From Nitrospinota bacterium (lineage in GTDB: Bacteria; Nitrospinota; Nitrospinia; JACRGO01): 21,150 bases of DNA. The translations under genes and the position numbers were made by a program. The stretch is from contig JACRGO010000127.1 in the NCBI GenBank assembly GCA_016212295.1, positions 1-21,150 on the forward strand. Direction: 5' to 3'. Below are positions 5,973 to 12,228 of the stretch, piece by piece (within the stretch, counting starts at the first letter, position 1; each line of letters begins with the position of its first letter). The notes beneath the pieces were generated by a model. It worked only from the letters and a program-made list of their open reading frames with translations. It made no database searches and had not been told where the DNA came from.

Positions 5973-6977
5973 ATGCAAATAGCTGACCTTCAATACCTGC
6001 CGCTTTTGTGGTTGGTCCCGGCGTTGATCTTTTTTCACGCATGGTCCTTCAGGAAAAAAGACCGGGCCATCGAGGTATTTTGCGGTCCGGGCTTGATCGA
6101 CAAGCTGGCGCCTCTTTTCAGCAGGAAAAGGCGGCGGCTCAAGGCGTTTTTTGCCATTACCGCATTATTTTTTCTCGTCTTCGCCCTGGCGCGGCCCAAG
6201 TGGGGCTTTCACTGGGAAGAAATAACTCGCCAGGGGGTTGATATCATCATCGCCCTCGACCTCTCGGAGAGCATGTTAGCGGAAGACGTGGAACCTAACA
6301 GGCTTGAGAGGGCGAAGAGGAAAATATCGGACCTTTTGAACATGCTGGAAGGGGACCGCGTGGGCCTTGTGGCCTTCGCTGGCGTGAGTTTTCTTGAGTG
6401 TCCCCTCACCATGGATTACGGCGCGGTGAAAATGTTCCTGGATTACCTGGACGTTGACCTGATCCCGGTGCAAGGAACGGCCATTGGGGACGCGGTCAAG
6501 ACATCCGTGGACGCTTTCGGGAAATTCGGCGGGAAAAGCAGAGCGCTGGTACTCATCACAGATGGAGAAGACCTGGAGGGCGATCCCTTGGGAGCGGCAA
6601 GCCTGGCCAGGAAGGCGGGCGTTAAGATATTCGCCATCGGCGTGGGAAAGGAAGGCGGCGCTCCAATCCCGAACAGGGAAAGCGGGGGTGGATTCAAGAA
6701 GGACAAGGAAGGTAATCTGATCATAAGCAAACTTGACGAGGCCGCGCTTCAGAAGATCGCGCTTGAGACCGGGGGACTTTATATCCGGTCCGTAACCGGC
6801 GACGTGGACCTCATAAAAATTTACAAGGAGAGCATTCGCGATAAAATGGAAAAAGCGGAATTGAAGAGCGCGAAACAAAAAAAGTGGGAAGAGCGGTTCC
6901 AGATTTTCGTTTTCGCGGGCTTGGCTCTGATTATTATTGAATTTTTTATACCGGAAAAGAGGCGGAAAAGTACATGA
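5973..6977 (+). CDS. Bat-type VWA domain membrane protein (aerotolerance/BatA-BatB family)
   Basis: This is a membrane-anchored von Willebrand factor A protein. From the ATG at 5973 it begins MQIADLQYLPLLWLVPALIF, which matches the N-terminal membrane segment of BatA/BatB proteins. A second segment is LKAFFAITALFFLVFALARP. The VWA domain has an intact MIDAS: DLSES, then T in VQGTAIGDAV, then LITDGED. The C-terminus carries a third segment (FVFAGLALIIIEFFI). A longer frame from 5889 adds 28 residues, but that ATG sits in a dispersed repeat and has no ribosome site. The Bat family is linked to stress tolerance and MoxR-assisted maturation; no moxR or batC/D partner is in the window. Its stop overlaps the larE start (ATGA). 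Confidence 0.9.
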   Translation: MQIADLQYLPLLWLVPALIFFHAWSFRKKDRAIEVFCGPGLIDKLAPLFSRKRRRLKAFFAITALFFLVFALARPKWGFHWEEITRQGVDIIIALDLSESMLAEDVEPNRLERAKRKISDLLNMLEGDRVGLVAFAGVSFLECPLTMDYGAVKMFLDYLDVDLIPVQGTAIGDAVKTSVDAFGKFGGKSRALVLITDGEDLEGDPLGAASLARKAGVKIFAIGVGKEGGAPIPNRESGGGFKKDKEGNLIISKLDEAALQKIALETGGLYIRSVTGDVDLIKIYKESIRDKMEKAELKSAKQKKWEERFQIFVFAGLALIIIEFFIPEKRRKST

Positions 6978-7810
6978 ACGAAGAACTGGCCAGGAAAAAA
7001 GAAAATGATCTTATAAAAAAGCTCCGGGACATGGGAAGCCTGCTTGTGGCCTTTTCCGGCGGAGTGGATTCCACTTATCTGGTCCATGTTTCCAAGGAGG
7101 CAGTAGGAGCCGGGAACATGCTGGCTGTGACCGCGACATCAAGCACGTATCCTATGAGCGAACTCGAAGAGGCCAAGGCACTGGCCTTGGGAGCGGGAGT
7201 CAGGCACAGGGTCATTACCTCCGAGGAGCTTGATATCAAGGGATTCAAGGACAATCCCCCGGACCGCTGTTACTACTGCAAGGGGGAGCTTTTTTCCAAG
7301 CTGTGGGAGGCGGCGGAGGCTGAGTCCCTTGCCTGCGTGGTGGACGGGTCAAATTCTGACGATGCCGGCGACTACCGTCCCGGCATGCGGGCCGCGCGCG
7401 AGAAGAAGGTCGCGAGTCCCTTGAAGGAATGCGGATTGACAAAAAACGAGATACGCTTCCTTTCCAGGGAAAGGGGAATCCCCACATGGGACAAGCCGGC
7501 TTACGCCTGCCTGGCCTCCCGGTTCCCTTATGGAGACAGGATCGACGCCGATAAATTGAAGATGGTGGAAAGGTCGGAAGATTTTTTGAAAAAGCTGGGC
7601 TTCCGCCAAGTAAGGGTCCGGCATCATGGACAAATAGCGCGCGTGGAACTACCGAAGGAGGAATTGGAGCGGGCCTTGGCATGCGGTCCGCGGGAGTCGA
7701 TAGTGGGAGAGCTTAAAAATATCGGGTTTTCGTATGTCGCCTTGGACCTGGAAGGATACCGTACCGGAAGCATGAACGAGATTTTGGGCCTTGTGTCCAT
7801 TAAGAAATAG
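6974..7810 (+). CDS. larE: ATP-dependent sacrificial sulfur transferase LarE
   Basis: LarE makes the nickel-pincer nucleotide cofactor of lactate racemase-type enzymes by adding sulfur to the dinucleotide made by LarB. The PP-loop is VAFSGGVDSTYL (SGGVDS at 28-33), followed by the NAD-synthase-like fold and the LarE signature VVDGSNSDD, DYRPGMRA, PAYACLASRFPYG. Cysteines 99 and 102 (RCYYCK) plus Cys179 are present. Cys179 is at the position of the sacrificial cysteine, and the three-cysteine set fits LarE forms described as carrying an iron-sulfur cluster (inference). The length, 278, is usual. The start overlaps the VWA gene by 4 nt, with GAGGCGG upstream. No larA, larB or larC is in the window. 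Confidence 0.92.
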   Translation: MNEELARKKENDLIKKLRDMGSLLVAFSGGVDSTYLVHVSKEAVGAGNMLAVTATSSTYPMSELEEAKALALGAGVRHRVITSEELDIKGFKDNPPDRCYYCKGELFSKLWEAAEAESLACVVDGSNSDDAGDYRPGMRAAREKKVASPLKECGLTKNEIRFLSRERGIPTWDKPAYACLASRFPYGDRIDADKLKMVERSEDFLKKLGFRQVRVRHHGQIARVELPKEELERALACGPRESIVGELKNIGFSYVALDLEGYRTGSMNEILGLVSIKK

Positions 7811-7847
7811 GGCTATAGTTATACCTCGCAACGCCTTGGGCGAAGTC

Positions 7848-7919
7848 ATTCGCCATTGGTCATTGGGGTCTCTTCCTGCTTATCAATGACAAATGACTAT
7901 TGACTAATGACCATACATA
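7848..7919. repeat. Foldback heptamer repeat (ATTGGTC / AATGACC)
   Basis: The left arm reads ATTCGCC, ATTGGTC, ATTGGGG (7848-7868). The right arm reads AATGACA, AATGACT, ATTGACT, AATGACC, ATACATA (7885-7919). The arms are complementary in orientation and can fold back. The array ends 4 bp before the ATG of the Crp/Fnr-type gene, filling its leader, and no Shine-Dalgarno is visible there. Confidence 0.7.
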
Positions 7920-7923
7920 AAAA

Positions 7924-8613
7924 ATGTCCGCGAATTCAATTTCCACACTTAAAAAAGTTACTCTCTTTTCCGCCCTGGATGAAGTCCTGCTTCAGGAAGT
8001 AGCTTCCATAACAACCGAGAAGTTATACAAGAAGAACGAGGTTATTTTTCATCAGGGCGATCCTGGCTCTGTATTGTTCATACTGAAATCCGGGGTGGTT
8101 AAGATATCCCTGTTTGACCAGGATAACAATGAGGCCATCCTGAAAATGCTTTACGAAAATGATTTTTTCGGGGAGATGTCCCTGCTGGACGGCCATTTCC
8201 GCTCCGCCACCATCACGGCTTTGGAGACATGCAAGGCATTAAGGATCAAGCGGGAGGATTTTATCCGTCTGATAAAGGAATATCCTTCAATGGCCTTCAA
8301 CATGCTCATCACCGTAAGCCGCCGCCTGCGAAAGGCTGACGAAAAAATCGCAAGCCTTACGTTTTCGGATTCCTACGGCAGGGTCGCGCAGGTATTGCTG
8401 GACCTTATCGAGAAAAAACGCGAGGAAGAGCCGTCATTGGCCCATGTCTTGGCCCTTTCCTTTTCCAGGCAGGAATTGGCCAACATGGCGGGCGTTTCCA
8501 GTGAGACCTTTACCCGTATACTTCACGAGTTCCAGATCAGGGGGTGCCTGAAAGTGGAGGGGAGAAATATCCTGGTCTTGGATGAGGCGGTCCTTAAAAG
8601 GGAAGTGATCTGA
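7924..8613 (+). CDS. Crp/Fnr family transcriptional regulator
   Basis: The 229-residue regulator has an N-terminal cyclic-nucleotide-binding beta-roll (about 10-125) and a C-terminal Crp-type winged helix (about 145-225). The phosphate-binding cassette FFGEMSLLDGHFRSATI keeps the G-E and R-S-A/T positions, so nucleotide binding is plausible. There is no N-terminal cysteine cluster, so it is not an FNR-type oxygen sensor. The recognition helix is SSETFTRIL, sharing E and R with E. coli CRP (RETVGR). A TGTGC-N6-TCACA site lies 6 bp past its stop (8619-8634). It stands alone after the larE operon. The ligand and regulon cannot be told from the sequence. Confidence 0.9.
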   Translation: MSANSISTLKKVTLFSALDEVLLQEVASITTEKLYKKNEVIFHQGDPGSVLFILKSGVVKISLFDQDNNEAILKMLYENDFFGEMSLLDGHFRSATITALETCKALRIKREDFIRLIKEYPSMAFNMLITVSRRLRKADEKIASLTFSDSYGRVAQVLLDLIEKKREEEPSLAHVLALSFSRQELANMAGVSSETFTRILHEFQIRGCLKVEGRNILVLDEAVLKREVI

Positions 8614-8618
8614 AAAAG

Positions 8619-8634
8619 TGTGCCGTGGATCACA
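8619..8634. promoter_or_regulatory. CRP-like binding site
   Basis: TGTGC-N6-TCACA differs from the E. coli CRP consensus TGTGA-N6-TCACA by one base. It starts 6 bp after the stop of a Crp/Fnr-type gene and 315 bp before the HU gene. A single site in a gap may be chance. Confidence 0.25.
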
Positions 8635-8690
8635 TAAAAAGTGTGACCTGTTTCCTTTTCTTTATAAACAATATGTAGGAAAATATCAAG

Positions 8691-8718
8691 ACATAGCGCG
8701 ACGTGGCCGCAACCAAAA
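8691..8718. repeat. 28-bp dispersed hairpin repeat, copy 2
   Basis: It begins ACATAGCGCG and ends GCCGCAACCAAAA, matching copies at 5877-5904 and 10102-10129. The differences fall mainly in the central bases of the hairpin. Confidence 0.75.
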
Positions 8719-8847
8719 TCCGAATAACCAAATTTCAATATACCAAACCACGCTGGCCTGAGTTTTGAAATTTGAGCCTTTGAATTTTGATATTGTTTAG
8801 GATTTCGTTATTTGGATTTCAAATTTACTTTTCAATGAGTTGCATGA

Positions 8848-8874
8848 AAAACTTTGCTAAAAAAACAAAGTTTT
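8848..8874. promoter_or_regulatory. Inverted repeat in the HU leader
   Basis: AAAACTTTG (8848-8856) and CAAAGTTTT (8866-8874) are perfect 9-bp inverted arms around CTAAAAAAA. It lies about 75 bp before the HU start. It could be an operator or an RNA hairpin in the leader; T-rich sequence follows (TTTTATAG). Confidence 0.35.
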
Positions 8875-8948
8875 ATAGATTTGTAGCACAGAGAACCATG
8901 CATTATTAACAATGCCATATTTTTTTTGGGACAGGAGGTGAGAAAAGC

Positions 8949-9230
8949 ATGTCAATGACTAAAAAAGAGTTTATCGACGCTGTAGCAAAGGAGAGCAAGT
9001 CGGACGCCAGCAAAAAAGAATTGGGGGAGATTCTCGATGCTGCCTTTGATACCATGAAGAAAGCCGTTAAGAAAGGCGAGAAATTCATTTATCCGGGTTT
9101 CGGAATTTTTACCCTGAGGAAACGGAAAGCCAGGACAGGGAGAAACCCAAGGACTGGAGAGGAGATAAAAATCAAGGCCAATAAAACAGTGGGTTTTAAA
9201 CCCTCGGCGGCCTTCAAAAGCAGCCTGTAA
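8949..9230 (+). CDS. HU family DNA-binding protein
   Basis: The 93-residue nucleoid-associated protein bends DNA non-specifically as a dimer. The start MSMTKKEFIDAVA, the saddle motif FIYPGFGIFTLRKRKARTGRNP and the beta-arm RNPRTGEEIKIKANKTVGFKP are diagnostic, and the length is normal. AGGAGGTGAG just upstream is a strong ribosome site, and a clear terminator follows at 9260-9306, so the gene is probably monocistronic and well expressed. HU and IHF subunits are hard to separate by eye; I keep the family name. Confidence 0.95.
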   Translation: MSMTKKEFIDAVAKESKSDASKKELGEILDAAFDTMKKAVKKGEKFIYPGFGIFTLRKRKARTGRNPRTGEEIKIKANKTVGFKPSAAFKSSL

Positions 9231-9259
9231 TTCCATTGTTGTTTTGAATAAATTTCATG

Positions 9260-9306
9260 CCCCATGCCCTTTCCTTCTTAATAGTGAGGGGCATGGGGTT
9301 TTTTTT
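9260..9306 (+). terminator. Rho-independent terminator after the HU gene
   Basis: CCCCATGCCC (9260-9269) pairs perfectly with GGGCATGGGG (9289-9298). The 8-T run at 9299-9306 follows at once. It lies 30 bp after the HU stop. Confidence 0.9.
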
Positions 9307-9336
9307 CGCGTTTAATATTATCATTGAAGGTTGCCA

Positions 9337-10107
9337 TTGAAAAAATCCAAAATTTATTTTATCGGCGCCGGGCCGGGCGATCCGGAACTAATCACGGTCA
9401 AAGGCAAATCCATCATTGAGAGGGCGGACCTTATTATTTTCGCCGGTTCACTGGTGAACCCCGATGTGCTGCGCGGACGAAAAAAAAAATCGGTCCTCCA
9501 TAACAGCGCGGAAATGGATTTGGAGGAAATCACCGCAGCCATGATTCAGGCCCATAAGGAAGGGAAGGTGGTCGCCAGGGTCCACACAGGGGACCCGGCC
9601 ATATACGGGGCCATCAATGAGCAAATGGAAATACTGGACAGGGAGGGCGTCGAATACGAGGTGGTCCCGGGAGTCAGCTCCTTCCTGGCTGCGGCCGCGG
9701 CCTTGCAAAGGGAATTAACGGTCCCTGGCGTCTGCCAGACCGTTGTCCTCACCAGAAGGGGCGGCAGGACCAAAACCCCGGCGCGGGAAAGCCTGCCCTC
9801 CCTGGCCGGGCATCAGGCAACCATGGTTCTTTTTCTCAGCGCTGGAATGGCGGGGAAAGTCCAGAAGGAATTATTGGCCTCCTATCCCCCGGAAACCCCC
9901 ATTGCCATTGTGTATAAGGCCAGTTGGAAAGACCAAAAGATTTTTTGGGGGAGCCTGAAGGATTTGGCAAAGACGGCCAGGAAAAATAAAGTTGACCGCA
10001 CGGCCCTTATTTTCATAGGCAAAGCCCTTGGCGCCCACGGGAAAAAGTCCAGTTTGTATGACCAGAATTTCGCGCACGGGTTCATGACGCAAGAGAAAAA
10101 AACATAG
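9337..10107 (+). CDS. cobM/cbiF: Cobalt-precorrin-4 / precorrin-4 C11-methyltransferase
   Basis: This SAM-dependent methyltransferase methylates C11 of (cobalt-)precorrin-4 in corrin ring synthesis. The tetrapyrrole methylase motifs are FIGAGPGDPELITVKG at the N-terminus, VARVHTGDPAIYGAINEQM, YEVVPGVSSFLAAAAAL and the CbiF-specific PGVCQTVVLTRRGGRTKTP. Length is about 256. The start is probably the TTG at 9337, 6 nt after GAAGG; the TTG at 9331 is too close to that site. No ATG alternative exists before the conserved motif. Next come cobU and cobT on the same strand. In an anaerobe the cobalt-first (CbiF) activity is more likely. The gene ends in copy 3 of the 28-bp repeat. Confidence 0.92.
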   Translation: MKKSKIYFIGAGPGDPELITVKGKSIIERADLIIFAGSLVNPDVLRGRKKKSVLHNSAEMDLEEITAAMIQAHKEGKVVARVHTGDPAIYGAINEQMEILDREGVEYEVVPGVSSFLAAAAALQRELTVPGVCQTVVLTRRGGRTKTPARESLPSLAGHQATMVLFLSAGMAGKVQKELLASYPPETPIAIVYKASWKDQKIFWGSLKDLAKTARKNKVDRTALIFIGKALGAHGKKSSLYDQNFAHGFMTQEKKT

Positions 10108-10129
10108 CGAGGCTTCGCCGCAACCAAAG
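10102..10129. repeat. 28-bp dispersed hairpin repeat, copy 3
   Basis: It begins ACATAGCGAGGC and ends CCGCAACCAAAG. It overlaps the last codon and the stop of cobM/cbiF. The stem is weaker than in copy 1 (GGC-TTC-GCC). Confidence 0.7.
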
Positions 10130-10143
10130 GAAAAACAAAATCC

Positions 10144-10285
10144 CAAATGACAAATAGCAAATTACAAATAAACTACAAATTACAATTACCGGATGTCCAA
10201 AACAACTACATTTCCTTGTTTGTCATTTGTAATTTTGGTTATTGTGATTTATTTGTTATTTGACAATTGAGATTTGGAGTTTCAT
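10144..10285. repeat. Foldback heptamer repeat (CAAATGA / TTTGTCATTTG)
   Basis: The left arm has exact heptamers CAAATGA, CAAATAG, CAAATTA, CAAATAA (10144-10171). The right arm (about 10217-10285) has the complementary T-rich words (TTTGTCATTTGTAATTTT, ATTTATTTGTTATTTG). It fills most of the gap between cobM and cobU and no gene is seen in it. Confidence 0.65.
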
Positions 10286-10338
10286 AACACTTTTATGAAG
10301 CTAAATTTTGAAATTCCGATACAATCAGGATTGATCCC

Positions 10339-10845
10339 ATGGGCAAAACCATATTAATACTGGGCGGATGCAAGAGCGGAAAAAGTTCCGCGGCCTTATC
10401 CATGGCGAAGGATTACAAGAACAAGACATATCTGGCCACCTGCGATCCCCAGGATGAAGAAATGAAGGAGCGGGTCCGCAGGCATATTGAAGAAAGGGGG
10501 AAGGAATGGGGTCTGGTGGAAGAGCCATTGGAAATACAGGCGGTCTTTCACTCATGCAAGGCAGACGTCTTGCTGCTGGACTGCGTGACGCTGTGGATCT
10601 CCAACCTGCTTATGGAAAAACGGGACCCCTTGACGGAAACGGATTCCCTGTTGGCCTCCTTGCGCCATTTCAAGGGGACCGCCATATTGGTCAGCAATGA
10701 AGTGGGGCAAGGGATTGTGCCGGAGAACGCCTTGGCCAGGCGGTTCAGGGACGCTGCGGGCATGATCAACCAGAAACTCGCGGCCTTTGCCGGCGAGGTC
10801 GTCTTCGTTACAGCCGGCATACCCAAATATTTGAAAAAAATGTAA
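10339..10845 (+). CDS. cobU: Adenosylcobinamide kinase / adenosylcobinamide-phosphate guanylyltransferase
   Basis: CobU phosphorylates adenosylcobinamide and then transfers GMP to it in the late (nucleotide loop) part of B12 synthesis. The 168-residue protein has the P-loop LILGGCKSGKSSAAL at residues 6-20. His49 in VRRHIEERGKEW matches the guanylylated histidine of the Salmonella enzyme. It also has VLLLDCVTLWISNLLM and the signature VSNEVGQGIVPENALARRFRD. The final QKLAAFAGEVVFVTAGIP is also typical. The start has CAGGA 8 nt upstream. It lies between cobM and cobT on the same strand, with repeat-filled gaps on both sides, so separate promoters are possible. Confidence 0.94.
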   Translation: MGKTILILGGCKSGKSSAALSMAKDYKNKTYLATCDPQDEEMKERVRRHIEERGKEWGLVEEPLEIQAVFHSCKADVLLLDCVTLWISNLLMEKRDPLTETDSLLASLRHFKGTAILVSNEVGQGIVPENALARRFRDAAGMINQKLAAFAGEVVFVTAGIPKYLKKM

Positions 10846-10878
10846 CTATCAATACTACTCCGACACATGCCCTTTGAT

Positions 10879-10981
10879 GTCATTCTGAGTGACCGAAGGG
10901 AGCGAAGAATCTCATATTTTGAATGCCAAGGATTGAGATTCTTCGTCGCTTTGCTCCTGTCGCTTTGCTCCTCAGAATGAC
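10879..10981. repeat. Imperfect inverted-repeat element upstream of cobT
   Basis: GTCATTCTGAG (10879-10889) and CTCAGAATGAC (10971-10981) are exact reverse complements. Inner arms GCGAAGAATCTCA (10902-10914) and TGAGATTCTTCG (10934-10945) also pair. The right arm has a 14-bp tandem duplication (TCGCTTTGCTCCTG at 10946 and 10960). It resembles a well-known type of dispersed bacterial GTCATTCTGAG hairpin element. The element overlaps the candidate cobT start at 10977. Confidence 0.8.
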
Positions 10982-12041
10982 TATGTCGACCACCATACGC
11001 TCCATCATAGAAAATATCACCGGGATAGACCAGGAGTTCGTGTCCAAGGCAAGGGAGCGGACAGCCAGCCTGGCCATTCCCCTCCGGGCCTTGGGCAAAT
11101 TGCATGATTTAGGGGAAAGGCTTTGCGGAATTTTTTCCAGCCTGGCGCCTGATCTATCAGACAAGCGGATATTCGTGATGGCCGGGGACCACGGGGTGGC
11201 CAGGGAAGGCGTGAGCGCATTCCCCCAGTCCGTGACTGGAGAAATGGTCGGAAACTTCATGAGCGGCGGCGCGTCCATCAACGTCCTTGCGGCGCAGCTT
11301 CCCGCCTCGGTTACAGTGGTGGATATGGGGATCGTGCCTGAGTTCCCGGAAGCCGGGAATCTCCTGGTCCGGAAAATAGGGAAGGGGACGCGCAATATCG
11401 CCGAGGGACCCGCCATGTCCAGGGAAGAGGCGGAAAAGGCGCTGCTTACCGGATTCGATATCTGCTCCCAGGCCATAAAGGAGGGGGCGCGCTTGATAGG
11501 AACCGGGGACATGGGCATCGGCAACACAACTCCATCGTCCGCCATTGCCTCGGCGATTCTGGGAAAAGACCCGGAGGAGGTCTCAGGCAGAGGGACCGGC
11601 ATAGACGACCGCTCCTTCCAGGTGAAATGCGATATCATCCGAAAGGCAATCGGGATCAATAAACCAGATCCAGGGGATGGAATCGACGTGCTGGCTAAGT
11701 TGGGAGGCTATGAAATAGGGGGAATAGCCGGGCTTGTCCTGGCCGCCGCTTACCATAAAAGACCTGTTGTGATCGACGGGCTCATTTCAACCGCCGGGGC
11801 CTTGATCGCCTATCAACTGAACCCCTTGGTAAGGGAATATATTTTCGCAGGCCACGCCTCAGTGGAGCGGGGACACCGCCGCATGCTCTCCCACATGGGG
11901 CTGGAGCCTATCCTGGACTTGGGGCTTCGCCTGGGCGAGGGGACCGGCGGCGCATTGGCCATGCATGTTTTGGAGGCAGCTTCGAGAATCCTAAAGCACG
12001 TCCTTACCTTCGAGGAAGCAGGTGTGAAAAAAATATTTTAG
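10977..12041 (+). CDS. cobT: Nicotinate-nucleotide--dimethylbenzimidazole phosphoribosyltransferase
   Basis: CobT activates the lower-ligand base of cobalamin by forming alpha-ribazole phosphate. The conserved features are VMAGDHGVAREGVSAFPQSVT, MSGGASINVLA, GTGDMGIGNTTPSSAI, the GRGTGIDD loop and GLRLGEGTGGALAM with the catalytic glutamate. The length is about 354 from the ATG at 10977 (MTMSTTIRSI), or 352 from 10983; both agree with the family. A longer frame from 10923 would translate the inverted-repeat element and is unlikely. No Shine-Dalgarno is visible because the repeat abuts the start. With cobM and cobU it makes a partial B12 cluster; cobS and the rest are outside the window. Confidence 0.93.
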   Translation: MTMSTTIRSIIENITGIDQEFVSKARERTASLAIPLRALGKLHDLGERLCGIFSSLAPDLSDKRIFVMAGDHGVAREGVSAFPQSVTGEMVGNFMSGGASINVLAAQLPASVTVVDMGIVPEFPEAGNLLVRKIGKGTRNIAEGPAMSREEAEKALLTGFDICSQAIKEGARLIGTGDMGIGNTTPSSAIASAILGKDPEEVSGRGTGIDDRSFQVKCDIIRKAIGINKPDPGDGIDVLAKLGGYEIGGIAGLVLAAAYHKRPVVIDGLISTAGALIAYQLNPLVREYIFAGHASVERGHRRMLSHMGLEPILDLGLRLGEGTGGALAMHVLEAASRILKHVLTFEEAGVKKIF

Positions 12042-12228
12042 ATACTTACACGTTCATTCTGAGAATTCGTCCCTCACATTCGTGCGCTTCGTGAACTTCG
12101 TGGTTAAGGCTTTTAAATCTTTTGGACCGGAAAGGCCAATTTATCCCGGAACCCAAAGAAAAAAAAAGTCTTTCGTACCTCGTCCTTCACCTTGTCCTCT
12201 CTATTCTTGCCCTTTGTCCTCTGAATCC

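Larger units (their letters stand above)
8614..8948. other. Intergenic region before the HU gene
   Basis: No gene is seen. From left to right this 335-bp gap holds a CRP-like dyad (8619-8634), a second GTGTGACC (8641-8648), copy 2 of the 28-bp repeat (8691-8718), an A+T-rich foldback of AAATTTGA-type words (about 8719-8830) and a 9-bp inverted repeat (8848-8874). It ends with the HU ribosome site AGGAGGTGAG near 8935. Confidence 0.6.
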
